Below, in pieces: positions 46,836-55,300 of a stretch of DNA of 64,000 nt (its first letter is position 1; each line of letters begins with the position of its first letter). A model generated the notes under the pieces. That model was not told the DNA's origin. It was given only the letters and a program-made list of their open reading frames with translations, and ran no database searches. The translations under genes were made by a program, and so were the position numbers. Source of the DNA: Roseateles sp. DAIF2 (GTDB taxonomy: Bacteria > Pseudomonadota > Gammaproteobacteria > Burkholderiales > Burkholderiaceae_C); contig NZ_CP049919.1 of NCBI RefSeq assembly GCF_015624425.1, forward strand, positions 1,550,001-1,614,000. The letters run 5' to 3'.

Positions 46836-47618
46836 ATGCCCACGCCCACCACCCCCTACTGCCCCTTCCCGAACAGCTTCCGCCAGCGCCTGCTGGCGGG
46901 CGAGACGCTGATCGGGTGCTGGTGCTCCCTGGCCAATCCGATCAGCACCGAGGTGCTGGGCGTGGCCGGTTTCGACTGGCTGCTGCTGGACGGCGAGCAT
47001 TCGCCCAACGAGGTCAGCGGCTTCGTGCCGCAGCTGATGGCGCTGAAGGACAGCGTCAGCGCGCCGGTGGTGCGGCCCTCGTTCAACAGCCAGGTCGAGA
47101 TCAAGCGCCTGCTGGACGCCGGCTTCTACAACTTCCTGATCCCCTTTGTCGAGAGCGCCGAGGAGGCCCGGCTCGCCGTGGCCGCCACCCGCTACCCGCC
47201 GCAGGGCGTGCGCGGCGTCTCGGTTGCGCAGCGTAGCAACCGCTACGGCACGGTGCCCGGCTATTTCCAGGGCATCAACGAGCAGATCAGCGTGATCGTG
47301 CAGATCGAGAGCCGCACCGGCGTCGCCGCGGTGGCCGAGATCGCGGCGGTCGATGGTGTCGACTGCGTGTTCATCGGCCCCTCCGACCTGGCCGCCGGCT
47401 ACGGCCAGCTGGGCAACCCGCTGCATCCCGAGGTGCAGGCGGCGATGGCCGAGATCTTTGCCGCCTGCAAGGCCGCCGGCACCGCGGTGGGCATCCTCGC
47501 TCCGGTCGAGGCCGACGCGCGCCGCTACCTGGACATGGGCGCCAGCTTCGTGGCGGTGGGCAGCGACCTTGGCGTGTTCCGCGGCGCCACGCAGGCCCTG
47601 CGCGACAAATACAAGTGA
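46836..47618 (+). CDS. garL: 5-keto-4-deoxy-D-glucarate aldolase
   Basis: The 260-residue HpcH/HpaI-family class II aldolase splits 5-keto-4-deoxyglucarate into pyruvate and tartronate semialdehyde. Signatures are [100 protein letters not shown] and [14 protein letters not shown]. These match E. coli GarL (256 residues) closely. Its product is the substrate of the next gene, garR. Confidence 0.93.
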   Translation: MPTPTTPYCPFPNSFRQRLLAGETLIGCWCSLANPISTEVLGVAGFDWLLLDGEHSPNEVSGFVPQLMALKDSVSAPVVRPSFNSQVEIKRLLDAGFYNFLIPFVESAEEARLAVAATRYPPQGVRGVSVAQRSNRYGTVPGYFQGINEQISVIVQIESRTGVAAVAEIAAVDGVDCVFIGPSDLAAGYGQLGNPLHPEVQAAMAEIFAACKAAGTAVGILAPVEADARRYLDMGASFVAVGSDLGVFRGATQALRDKYK

Positions 47619-47636
47619 GTCTTGAGAGGAACAGCA

Positions 47637-48545
47637 ATGAGCAGCGAGAAGAAGTACAAGATCGGTTTCATCGGCCTGGGCATCATGGGCGCGCCGATGG
47701 CGGCGCGGCTGGCGGCCGGCGGGCACCCGCTCTTCGTGCACACGCGCAGCGCGGTGCGCGAGGAGGTCAAGGCCGCCGGCCTTGTCACCGTCTGCGCCAG
47801 CGCGACCGAGGTCGCGCGGCAGGCCGAGGTGATCTTCACGATGCTGCCGGACACGCCGGACGTCGAGAAGGTGCTGTTCGGCGAGGGCGGCATCGCGGCG
47901 GGTCTTGCCAAGGGCAAGACCGTCGTCGACATGAGCTCGATCGCCCCGCTCGCCACCAAGGACTTCGCCGCGCGCATCGAGGCGCTGGGCTGCGACTGGC
48001 TGGACGCGCCGGTCTCCGGCGGCGAGGTCGGCGCCAAGGCCGGCACCCTGACCATCATGGTCGGCGGCCGGCAGGCCGTGTTCGAGCGCATCAAGCTGCT
48101 GTTCGAGCTGATGGGCAAGAACATCACGCTGGTGGGCGGCGCTTCGGCCGGCCAGACCTGCAAGGTGGCGAATCAGATCATCGTGGCGCTGAACATCGCG
48201 GCGGTCGGCGAGGCCCTGGTGTTTGCCTCCAAGGCCGGCGCCGATCCGGCCAAGGTGCGCGAGGCGCTGATGGGCGGCTTCGCGGCCAGCCGCATCCTCG
48301 AGGTGCATGGCGAGCGCATGATCAAGCGCACGTTCAAGCCGGGCTTTCGCATCCAGCTGCACCAGAAGGACCTGAACCTGGCGCTGCAGAGCGCGAAGGC
48401 GCTGAACCTGGCGCTGCCCGGCACCGCCAACGCGGCCCAGCTGATGCAGGCCTGCGCGGCCCGGGGGGACGAGCAGCTGGACCATTCGGCCCTGGTGCGC
48501 GCGCTGGAGCTGTTGGGCAATCACGAGCTGGGACAGTCCGCATAA
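47637..48545 (+). CDS. garR: Tartronate semialdehyde reductase (2-hydroxy-3-oxopropionate reductase)
   Basis: The 302-residue 3-hydroxyacid dehydrogenase family enzyme reduces tartronate semialdehyde to D-glycerate. Motifs are IGFIGLGIMGAPMAARLAAGGH for NAD(P), DAPVSGGEVGAKAGTLTIMVGG for substrate, and GQTCKVANQIIVALNIAAVGEALVFA with the catalytic Lys. The ATG at 47637 is used; a TTG five codons upstream would overlap no motif. Its stop TAA is part of a CATAAT -10-like hexamer for the next gene. It is close to GarR/GlxR of E. coli (296 residues). Confidence 0.93.
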   Translation: MSSEKKYKIGFIGLGIMGAPMAARLAAGGHPLFVHTRSAVREEVKAAGLVTVCASATEVARQAEVIFTMLPDTPDVEKVLFGEGGIAAGLAKGKTVVDMSSIAPLATKDFAARIEALGCDWLDAPVSGGEVGAKAGTLTIMVGGRQAVFERIKLLFELMGKNITLVGGASAGQTCKVANQIIVALNIAAVGEALVFASKAGADPAKVREALMGGFAASRILEVHGERMIKRTFKPGFRIQLHQKDLNLALQSAKALNLALPGTANAAQLMQACAARGDEQLDHSALVRALELLGNHELGQSA

Positions 48546-48546
48546 T
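48541..48546 (+). promoter_or_regulatory. -10-like CATAAT overlapping garR stop, 6 nt before ttuD
   Basis: CATAAT contains the garR stop codon and ends 6 nt before the ttuD ATG. It could give a leaderless internal transcript of the glycerate kinase gene. Confidence 0.35.
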
Positions 48547-48552
48547 CGGGCG

Positions 48553-49833
48553 ATGACGCAAGACCCTCGCGCGCTGCTGCGCCATCTCTACGACGTGGCG
48601 GTGGCCCGCGCGCTGCCCGACCGGGTGCTGGCGCAACACCTGCCCCCGCCGCCCAAAGGCCGCACCCTGGTGCTGGGCGCCGGCAAGGCCGGCGGTGCGA
48701 TGGCCCGGGCGCTGGAGGCGGCCTGGCCGCGCGAGGCGCGGCTGTCGGGCCTGGTCATCACGCGCTACGGCCATAACCCGCCCGGTTACGCCCCCGAGCG
48801 GCTGGAGGTGGTCGAGGCCGCGCATCCGGTGCCGGACGAGGCGGGCCGGCTCGCCGCCGAGCGCATGTTGGCGATGACCGCAGGGCTGACGGCGGACGAC
48901 CTGGTGATCTGCCTGATCTCCGGTGGCGGCTCGGCCCTCTTGAGCCTGCCGGCGCCGGGGTTGACGCTGGAGGACAAGCAGGCGATCAACCGCGCGCTCT
49001 TGAAGAGCGGCGCGGCGATCGGCGAGATGAACTGCGTGCGCAAGCATCTGTCGGCGATCAAGGGCGGCCGCCTGGCCGCGGCCTGCGCGCCGGCGCAAGT
49101 CCTGACCCTGCTGATCAGCGACGTGCCGGGCGACGATCCGGCGGTGATTGCTTCCGGCCCGACGGTGGCCGACGCGAGCAGTTGCACCGACGCGCTGGCG
49201 ATCTGCCGGCGTTACGGCATCGAGCTGCCGCCGGCGGCGCTGGCCGGCCTGGAGTCGGGCGCCTTCGAGACGCCCAAGCCCGGCGACCCGCGCCTGGCCG
49301 GTCAGCGCCTGGTGATGCTGGCCACGCCGCAGCAGAGCCTGGAGGCCGCCGCCGCGGCCGCGCGCGCGCTGGGCATCGAGGCCCATATCCTCAGCGACGA
49401 GATGGAGGGCGAATCGCGCGAGGTCGGCAAGGTGCAGGCCGCGCTGGCGCGCGCGGTGGCGCGCCGCGATGCGCCGTTCAGCAAACCCTGCGTGATCCTG
49501 TCGGGTGGCGAGACCACCGTGACGGTGAAAGCCAAGGGCGGCCGGGGCGGCCGCGCCACCGAGTTCCTGCTCGGCGCCGCGATCGCGCTGCAGGGCGAGC
49601 CGGGCGTGCATCTGCTGGCGGCCGACACCGACGGCATCGACGGCATCGAGGACAACGCCGGCGCGATCGTCACGCCGACCACGCTGGCGCGCGCCGCCGC
49701 GCTGGGCCTGAACGCGCAGCGCGAGCTGGACGCCAACAATGCCTACGGCTTCTTCGCGCCGCTGGGCGACCTGGTTTCGCCCGGGCCGACCTTCACCAAT
49801 GTCAACGACTTCCGGGCGCTGCTGATCCTGTGA
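48553..49833 (+). CDS. ttuD: Type II glycerate kinase (MOFRL family)
   Basis: The 426-residue kinase makes 2-phosphoglycerate from D-glycerate and ATP, the last step of the glucarate route. The N-terminal domain has LVLGAGKAGGAMARALE, VEAAHPVPDEAGRLAAERML, LISGGGSALLSLPAPGLTLEDKQ and the MNCVRKHLSAIKGGRLA region. The MOFRL domain near the end contains VILSGGETTVTVKAKGGRGGRATEFLLG and AADTDGIDGIEDNAGAIV. It ends the operon and overlaps the convergent hemerythrin gene by 32 bp. Confidence 0.93.
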   Translation: MTQDPRALLRHLYDVAVARALPDRVLAQHLPPPPKGRTLVLGAGKAGGAMARALEAAWPREARLSGLVITRYGHNPPGYAPERLEVVEAAHPVPDEAGRLAAERMLAMTAGLTADDLVICLISGGGSALLSLPAPGLTLEDKQAINRALLKSGAAIGEMNCVRKHLSAIKGGRLAAACAPAQVLTLLISDVPGDDPAVIASGPTVADASSCTDALAICRRYGIELPPAALAGLESGAFETPKPGDPRLAGQRLVMLATPQQSLEAAAAAARALGIEAHILSDEMEGESREVGKVQAALARAVARRDAPFSKPCVILSGGETTVTVKAKGGRGGRATEFLLGAAIALQGEPGVHLLAADTDGIDGIEDNAGAIVTPTTLARAAALGLNAQRELDANNAYGFFAPLGDLVSPGPTFTNVNDFRALLIL

Positions 49834-50374
49834 GCTCCAGGCCGCGGCGTGCGGCCATCTCAAGGCCCATCGCGCGCTGCGCCTGGGCGTCCAGCAGCGC
49901 GGCGGCGGCGGGGAACAGGCCCTCGTCCTCGCTGCGCAGATGGCCGCGCTGCAGCACCAGGAAGCGGGCCGTCAGCCGGCGCAGCCGCGGCAGATCGTCC
50001 AGCGCGGCCAGCGCCGCGTCGAGAGGCCCCCACAGTTCCGCCATCTCGCGGTGCTGCTCGCGCAGCCGCGTGCACAGCGCGGCGGCCGCGGCGTCGCCGC
50101 CGGCCTCCAACGCCGGGAACAGATGCCGCTCCTCGTCCTGATGGTGCAGCGGCGCGGCGAGGCCGAAATAGCGCCGCACATCGGCCGCGGCATCGCGCGC
50201 GGTGGCATCGGCGACGCCGCCCTGCCGCTCCAGATGCACCAGCAGCCGCTCCAGCAGGTCCAGGCTGCGCACCACCCGCTCATGGCAGGCGGCCAGCAGC
50301 TCGAAGGGCGCGGCATAGCTGCCGCCGGGCTGGAGCGGGGTGGTCGGGGGCGGGGAGAAACGGATCGACGACAT
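49802..50374 (-). CDS. Hemerythrin-domain protein
   Basis: The 190-residue protein carries a hemerythrin HHE-type four-helix bundle that binds a non-haem di-iron site. Ligand candidates are His in LLAACHERVVRSLDLLERLL, HH and E in LAAPLHHQDEERHLFPALE, H in LREQHREMAELW and H/E in LQRGHLRSEDEGLFPAAAALL. Such proteins bind NO or oxygen, or repair iron-sulfur clusters. CACAAT ends 9 nt before the ATG, with no Shine-Dalgarno sequence. It is divergent from a Crp/Fnr-type regulator with an FNR-like box in the gap. Its 3' end overlaps ttuD by 32 bp on the opposite strand. Confidence 0.85.
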   Translation of the reverse strand: MSSIRFSPPPTTPLQPGGSYAAPFELLAACHERVVRSLDLLERLLVHLERQGGVADATARDAAADVRRYFGLAAPLHHQDEERHLFPALEAGGDAAAAALCTRLREQHREMAELWGPLDAALAALDDLPRLRRLTARFLVLQRGHLRSEDEGLFPAAAALLDAQAQRAMGLEMAARRGLELTGSAAPGSR

Positions 50375-50422
50375 GGTGGCGCCATTGTGTCGCGGGGGCC
50401 GGCCCGCGAGCGCATCGGGCAT

Positions 50423-50436
50423 TTGACGCAGCGCAA
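50423..50436. promoter_or_regulatory. FNR/DNR-like box between hemerythrin and Crp/Fnr genes
   Basis: TTGACGCAGCGCAA matches the FNR-family pattern TTGAN-N4-NNCAA at seven of the ten defined positions and keeps both outer half-sites. It lies in the divergent gap and could serve either gene. Confidence 0.5.
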
Positions 50437-50483
50437 GGCCGGGCGAGTCGGCCTGCCGCAGGATGCGGCCATCCGATCCCTCA

Positions 50484-51272
50484 ATGCCGTTTCGCCATCG
50501 CGAACCCCGATCCGCCGTGAGTAGCAGCGCCTATCTCGATGCCCCGTCCTCCGCCTATGCCGCCCCGGCGCTGCCGCTGCCCGGCGCGGCCGACGCGGAC
50601 TGGGTGGAGCCGGCGGTCTGGCAGGCGCTGCTGGGCGGCGCGCGGCTGGAGCCGGGCGAGCTGGCGGCGCTGCAGGCGATGGCGCGGCTGCGCCGCCTGC
50701 CGGCCGGCGCGCGCGTGTTCGGCCGCGGCGAGCCGGCTTTGGTCCTGGTGGCGGTGCTGGAAGGCTCGGTGGGCCTGGGACTGGCGCGCGACGAGGCGGC
50801 CGCGCCCTTCCACCTGGAGCGCACCCTGCGCGGGCCGGCCTGGGTCGACCTGGGCAGCGCCTGGCTGGGCGGCGGCCATGGCCAGGACGCCCGCGCCCTG
50901 GGGCCGGCGCAGCTGGCCGAGCTGCCGCTGGGCGCGATGCGCCTGCTGATGGCGCGCCAGCCGGCGATGCAGGACCGCCTGCTGGTGGCGCTGGCGCAGA
51001 CGGTGCGGGCGCTGTCGGCCGCCGCCCATGACCTGATGCACAAGGACGCCGAGAAGCGCCTGGTGGCCTGGCTGCTGCAGCAGGCCGGCGGCCAGTCGCA
51101 GCTGCGCCTGGCCGAGCGCAAGCGCGACATCGCCGCCCAGCTGGCGATCACGCCCGAGACCCTGTCGCGCATGATGCGCCAGCTCAAGACCAAGGGCCTG
51201 ATCGCGGTGGCCGGCTATACCGTGCAGCTGCTGGACCCGGCCGGGCTGCTGGCGCTGGCCGGGACCGAGTAA
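50484..51272 (+). CDS. Crp/Fnr-family transcriptional regulator
   Basis: The 262-residue protein has a cyclic-nucleotide-binding-like domain at about residues 45-165 and a winged HTH at the end (RDIAAQLAITPETLSRMMRQLKTKGLIAVAGYTVQLLD). The dimer helix is MQDRLLVALAQTVRALSAAAHDLMHKDAEKRLVAWLLQQ. No N-terminal cysteine cluster is present, so it is not an oxygen-sensing FNR; it is closer to the NO-responsive DNR/NnrR type or an unknown ligand class. The start is uncertain (ATG 50463, ATG 50484 or GTG 50517). Its partner is the divergent hemerythrin gene. Confidence 0.82.
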   Translation: MPFRHREPRSAVSSSAYLDAPSSAYAAPALPLPGAADADWVEPAVWQALLGGARLEPGELAALQAMARLRRLPAGARVFGRGEPALVLVAVLEGSVGLGLARDEAAAPFHLERTLRGPAWVDLGSAWLGGGHGQDARALGPAQLAELPLGAMRLLMARQPAMQDRLLVALAQTVRALSAAAHDLMHKDAEKRLVAWLLQQAGGQSQLRLAERKRDIAAQLAITPETLSRMMRQLKTKGLIAVAGYTVQLLDPAGLLALAGTE

Positions 51273-51338
51273 CAAGATTTAAAGGGTTGGGAAGCCGGCA
51301 CAATTCCGCATGTGCGAGCAACGCCCCCTGCCTAGACT

Positions 51339-51369
51339 GTGCGGGCCCATTCCTCCAGGAGGCCCGCAC
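51339..51369 (+). promoter_or_regulatory. Inverted repeat overlapping the HDOD gene ribosome-binding site
   Basis: GTGCGGGCC (51339-51347) and GGCCCGCAC (51361-51369) are exact inverted repeats. The Shine-Dalgarno AGGAGG (51357-51362) lies partly in the stem, one base before the ATG region. It could limit translation or be an operator. Confidence 0.45.
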
Positions 51370-51370
51370 C

Positions 51371-52201
51371 ATGCTCGCTGCTGCCGAGAAATTCTTCCAG
51401 AGCCCGAACGCCCTGCCGACGATGCCGGAGGTTGCCAGCCGTCTGCTGCGCAGCTTCGACGACGACAACATCAGCATGGCCACCCTGGCCGAGCTGATCG
51501 GCAAGGACCCGGGCCTGGCGGCCAAGGTGCTGCGCCTGGCCAACTCGGCGCGCTACAGCCCCTCGCACCAGATCGCGACCCTGCAGGATGCCGCGGTGAC
51601 CCTGGGCATGGAGACCCTGCGCAATCTGTCGCTGGCCACCTGCCTGGCCGGCGCCTTTCCGGCGGTGCGCGGCCTGGACCGTGCGCGCTTCTGGCGCCAC
51701 AGCGTGACCACCGCCGCCTATGCCCAACTGCTCAGCCGCGTGCTGCAGATGAATGCCGACACCGCCTACCTGGCCGGCCTGATGCTGCGCACCGGCCAGC
51801 TGATGATGGCGCTGGCTCAGCCCGAGGTGGTGGCCGATGTCGAGGCCCATGCCGAGGAGCCCGGCAGCCGCTACTCGCTGGAGCAGCACCGCTTTGACTG
51901 CACCCATGCCGATGTCACCGCCTCGCTGGCCCAGCATTGGCATTTCCCGGCCGCCCTGGTGACCGCCTTCGAGGACGCCCCTGCGCCGCTGGAGCACAGC
52001 CCCTTCTCGCTGCTGGCCGCGGTGCTGCACCTGGCCGAGGTGCTGGCCGATGCGGCCGCCCATCATGACCGCCCCTCGGAGGCGCTGCGCCAGGCGGTGC
52101 CGGAGCTGGTCGAGCACCTGCACCTGGACCTGGACTACCTGGATGCCCGGCTCGCCGCGGCCGGCGACGTGGCCGGCGAGGTGGAGCTGATGCTGCACTG
52201 A
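51371..52201 (+). CDS. HDOD-domain protein
   Basis: The 276-residue protein is almost entirely an HDOD domain, a degenerate HD phosphohydrolase fold without full metal ligands. It is seen in signalling proteins linked to c-di-GMP, stress or motility. Signatures are LPTMPEVASRLLRSFDDDNISMATLAELIGKDPGLAAKVLRLANSARY and ATLQDAAVTLGMETLRNLSLATCL, with FWRHSVTTAAYAQLLSR near mid-protein. AGGAGG precedes the ATG by 8 nt, inside an inverted repeat. Its partner is not evident from the neighbours. Confidence 0.88.
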   Translation: MLAAAEKFFQSPNALPTMPEVASRLLRSFDDDNISMATLAELIGKDPGLAAKVLRLANSARYSPSHQIATLQDAAVTLGMETLRNLSLATCLAGAFPAVRGLDRARFWRHSVTTAAYAQLLSRVLQMNADTAYLAGLMLRTGQLMMALAQPEVVADVEAHAEEPGSRYSLEQHRFDCTHADVTASLAQHWHFPAALVTAFEDAPAPLEHSPFSLLAAVLHLAEVLADAAAHHDRPSEALRQAVPELVEHLHLDLDYLDARLAAAGDVAGEVELMLH

Positions 52202-52214
52202 GGTGGCGGGCGGT

Positions 52215-52859
52215 TCACAGCAGCGGCGGCAGCTCCCGGCTGCCGGCCAGGCGCGCGGCCACCGCGCGCCGCAGCCAGCCGCTCTGGACATAGGGATAAA
52301 GGTTCGCGCCCGGGCAGACGGTCCCGGCGCTGTAGTCCTTGTGCGCGCCGATGCGGTCGGGCGCCAGGCCATGGGTGGCGGCCAGGCTGGCCATCAGATC
52401 GACCACGGCGCGCAGCTGCGCGGCATTGGGCTTCACCTCCTCGAAGTTGCCCAGCACCATGACCAGCGCATGGCCGGTCGGGTCGTAGCCGGTGTTGGTG
52501 TCGCCGGCCCGGTTCTCGGGCCGCGCCGCGTAGATGCGGCCGTCCGGCGCGATCACATAGTGATAGGGGATGTCGGCCCAGCGCTTGCTCAGGCGCGACC
52601 ATTGCTGCAGCCGGCGCAGATAGGCCGCCACATCGGCGCCCTCGGTCCAGGTCTCGCCCTGGTGGTGCAGGGTGATGTGGCTGATGCGCTGCGGCCGCGC
52701 CGGCGGCTCGGCCGGGGCGTTGCCGCCCCAGGCCTCGACGGCGATGATCGCGGGTGGGGTCAGGTCTTGCGCGGGCCGCGGGCCGGCGCAGGCAGCCAGT
52801 CCGATGGCGGCGGCCAGCAGGGCCAGCCGCCGCAACAGAGGGGAGAGGGGCGGGGTCAT
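52215..52859 (-). CDS. N-acetylmuramoyl-L-alanine amidase lipoprotein (amidase_2)
   Basis: The 214-residue protein has a lipoprotein signal ending LAACAG (Cys near residue 24) and an Amidase_2/PGRP zinc domain. Zinc ligand candidates are His in ITLHHQGETW, His in IGAHKDYSAG and Cys in TVCPGANLYPYV. The Tyr/His region is PYHYVIAPDGRIYAARPENRAGDTNTGYDPTGHALVMVLGNFE. It cleaves or recognises peptidoglycan stem peptides at the outer membrane. The start at 52859 is favoured because CACAAT ends 7 nt upstream; the ATG at 52868 would overlap that element. Confidence 0.85.
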   Translation of the reverse strand: MTPPLSPLLRRLALLAAAIGLAACAGPRPAQDLTPPAIIAVEAWGGNAPAEPPARPQRISHITLHHQGETWTEGADVAAYLRRLQQWSRLSKRWADIPYHYVIAPDGRIYAARPENRAGDTNTGYDPTGHALVMVLGNFEEVKPNAAQLRAVVDLMASLAATHGLAPDRIGAHKDYSAGTVCPGANLYPYVQSGWLRRAVAARLAGSRELPPLL

Positions 52860-52866
52860 GGCGGGC

Positions 52867-52872
52867 ATTGTG
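52867..52872 (-). promoter_or_regulatory. -10-like CACAAT before the amidase gene
   Basis: On the minus strand CACAAT ends 7 nt before the ATG at 52859, consistent with a leaderless mRNA. Confidence 0.3.
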
Positions 52873-52918
52873 CCGCCATGGGCACAATCGCCGCGGAACG
52901 CAGGAGCTAGAGGGAGCG

Positions 52919-54796
52919 ATGGATTATTCCGACTATGTGCACCTGGTGCGCACGCATGAGCAGGCCAGCCAGGACGACCCGCGGGCCTACCGCCGGCGCG
53001 TGCTCGGCTTCGCGCTGCTGGGCTATGCGGCCGTCTTCCTGCTGGCCCTGCTGGCGCTGGGCGTGCTGGCCTGGATCGGCTGGATGGCGGCGCAGGACCG
53101 TTTGCGCGGCTGGATGTTCTGGCCCGCGCTGGCCAGCCTGGGCCTGCTGTGGGCGACCCTGGTCGGCATGCGCGTGCCCTTCACCGAACCCGAGGGCCAG
53201 CGCCTGGCGGCCGGCGATGCGCCGGAGCTGTTCGCCGGCCTGGACCGCATCCGCAGCAAGGTCAAGGGGCCGGCCCTGCATGCGGTGATCATCAACGGCG
53301 ACTTCAATGCCGCGATCGTGCAGCAGCCGCAATGGCTGGGCCTGGCGCACCGCAACTACCTGATCATCGGCTGGCCGCTGCTGGCGGCGCTGGAGCCGCG
53401 CCGGCTGTATGCGGTGATCGCGCATGAATACGGCCATCTGCGCGGCGACCACGGCAAGCTCTCGGCCTGGATCTACCGCAGCCGGCGCGCCTGGAGCGCG
53501 CTCAGCGAGCGCTACCGCGAATCGGAGTCGGTCGTCAGCCTGGCGTTGGCGGGTTTCGTGCGCTGGTATTTCCCGCGCTTCGACGCGCTCAGCTTCGCGC
53601 TGGCGCGTCAGGACGAGTACGAGGCCGACCGCGTCTCGGCGCGCCTGTTCGGCGCCGACGTGGCGGGCCAGACCCTGCAGGAGGTGGCGGTCAAGGGCCG
53701 GCTCTACGCCGAGGATTTCTGGCGTCTGTGGTGGCGCCTGGCGCGGCTGGAGAACGGTCGCCCGGCGCCGCATGCGCAGATGGCCAATGCGCTGCAGCAT
53801 GTGGTCAAGCCGGAGCGGGTGCAGCAGGGCCTGCGCCAGGAGCTGCGCCAGTTGCCGGACCTGAACGACACCCATCCGGTGCTGAAGGACCGGCTGGCGG
53901 CGCTGGGCCAGAGCAGCGGGCTGGGCGAGCTCTCCGGCAGCAGCTCGCTGAACCTGCTGGGCAGCGCGCGCTCGCGCATCGGTGCCGCGCTCGACGCTCA
54001 ATGGTGGCAGGGTGCCAAGCAGGACTGGGCCAAGCATGGCGAGCGCCTGCGCGCCCTGCATGCCGACCTGAAGGTGTTCCGCGCGCGCAGCAGCGTCGGC
54101 GAGGAGCTGAGCGTCGAGGAGTTGCTGCGCTGGGCCGAGGCGATGGAGGCGCTGAGCGACACCGACCCGAGCCCGCTGCTGGAGCTGGCGCTGCAGCAGG
54201 CGCCGCAGCATGAGCGGGTGCTGCTGTGGTTGACCCGCCTGCATGCGCCGCTGGGCCAGGGCGAGGCGCGCGTCGGCGCCTGGCTGGACCAGCTGTATCA
54301 GCAGCATCCGCAGCATGCCTGGCGCGCCGCCAGCCTGGCCCAGCAATGGCTGGACGCCTGCACCGCCGCCGGCCAGGTGCCGCCGGCCGAGCTGCGCCGG
54401 CTGTGGCGCGAGCGCCTGAACGGCAGCGAGCAGCGCGAGAAGCAATCCTGGGAGCGGTTCGCCGCCACGCCCTGCTGGGAACGGCCGCTGCCGGTGCAGC
54501 TGGACGAACCGGTGCTGCGCGAGCTGCGCGGCCTGCTGCTGCGCGAGCGCGATGTGCGCGGCGCCTGGCTGGGCTGCCAGGACATCATCACGGTGCAGCC
54601 GATCCGGCCGCATTACACCCTGTGGCTGCAATGCCGGCCCGGCCTGGGCCAGGCCGCCGGCGAGGCGCTGGCCCAGCAGATCTACGAGGCGATGGAGCTG
54701 CCCGGCCGCTACCGCGTCGTGGTGCTGGGCCTGCATGTCGAGAAGGACAAGCTGGAGCAGGCCTCGCAGCTGCTGCCGCTGGTGCAGCGGCGCTGA
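52919..54796 (+). CDS. M48-family membrane metalloprotease with C-terminal helical domain
   Basis: The 625-residue protein has two TM segments near residues 31-55 and 63-82 (GFALLGYAAVFLLALLALGVLAWIGW; FWPALASLGLLWATLVG). A peptidase M48 domain follows with the zinc motif HEYGHLRGDHG at about 172-182 and the third ligand Glu in RQDEYEADRVSARLFG. The C-terminal 350 residues are helix-rich with TPR-like spacing (LLELALQQAPQHERVLLWLTRLHAPLGQGEARVGAWLDQLYQQHPQHAW) and are not in HtpX. The role is unknown; membrane or periplasmic protein quality control is likely. Confidence 0.85.
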   Translation: MDYSDYVHLVRTHEQASQDDPRAYRRRVLGFALLGYAAVFLLALLALGVLAWIGWMAAQDRLRGWMFWPALASLGLLWATLVGMRVPFTEPEGQRLAAGDAPELFAGLDRIRSKVKGPALHAVIINGDFNAAIVQQPQWLGLAHRNYLIIGWPLLAALEPRRLYAVIAHEYGHLRGDHGKLSAWIYRSRRAWSALSERYRESESVVSLALAGFVRWYFPRFDALSFALARQDEYEADRVSARLFGADVAGQTLQEVAVKGRLYAEDFWRLWWRLARLENGRPAPHAQMANALQHVVKPERVQQGLRQELRQLPDLNDTHPVLKDRLAALGQSSGLGELSGSSSLNLLGSARSRIGAALDAQWWQGAKQDWAKHGERLRALHADLKVFRARSSVGEELSVEELLRWAEAMEALSDTDPSPLLELALQQAPQHERVLLWLTRLHAPLGQGEARVGAWLDQLYQQHPQHAWRAASLAQQWLDACTAAGQVPPAELRRLWRERLNGSEQREKQSWERFAATPCWERPLPVQLDEPVLRELRGLLLRERDVRGAWLGCQDIITVQPIRPHYTLWLQCRPGLGQAAGEALAQQIYEAMELPGRYRVVVLGLHVEKDKLEQASQLLPLVQRR

Positions 54797-54799
54797 GGC

Positions 54800-55300
54800 T
54801 CAGGGCCCGAAGGCCCGGCTCAGCAGCCAGGCCGCCGCATAGAGCCCGAGGCCGAACACGCCGTGCGTGAGCAGGCTCTGCAGCCGCGCGGCCCAGGGCC
54901 GCGGCAGGCGGCGCGCGAACAGGCCGGCGCCCATGCCGGGCTGCATCAGCAGAAAAGGCGCGGCCACGCTGCCCAGGCCGACGATCAGGGCCGGCGCCAG
55001 GGTTGGCGTGCGGATCCAGTCGAGACCCCAGAACAGCGGCAGCAGGGCCGCGAAGGCAATGCCGATCGCGTAATGGGCGCTCCAGCCGACCAGGCCCTCG
55101 CCCGGCAGCGGCGCCGAGGCGGTGATCGGGCGGTGGCAGAAGCGGCCGCGCGGCAGGTACAGCAGCCAGCGGCCGACCAGCGCGTAGTCCAGCGCGGGCA
55201 GGCCGAACAAGCGCCGGCGCAGCAGCACCCAGAGGTCCATCAGCAGGGTCGCGCCCAGGCCGATCGGCAGCGCATGGAACAGCAGGGCCGTCTCATGCAT
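54800..55300 (-). CDS. DUF2938 membrane protein
   Basis: The 166-residue polytopic protein matches the DUF2938 family, with about four TM segments (LPIGLGATLLMDLWVLL, WSAHYAIGIAFAALLPLFWGL, APALIVGLGSVAAPFLLM, LTHGVFGLGLYAAAWLLS). Conserved features are MDLWVLLRRR, RGRFCHRPI and QPGMGAGLFARRLPRPWAARLQSLLTHGVFG. The function is unknown. It overlaps the upstream methyltransferase gene by 8 bp, so the two are translationally coupled. Confidence 0.85.
   Translation of the reverse strand: MHETALLFHALPIGLGATLLMDLWVLLRRRLFGLPALDYALVGRWLLYLPRGRFCHRPITASAPLPGEGLVGWSAHYAIGIAFAALLPLFWGLDWIRTPTLAPALIVGLGSVAAPFLLMQPGMGAGLFARRLPRPWAARLQSLLTHGVFGLGLYAAAWLLSRAFGP

Noticed and set aside
51279..51310. Possible sigma-28 or sigma-54 promoter before the HDOD gene (TAAA...GCCGGCAC, GGCAC...GCA)
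   Set aside because: The spacing is wrong for both (10 not 15 nt for sigma-28; 9 not 10 between GG and GC for sigma-54).
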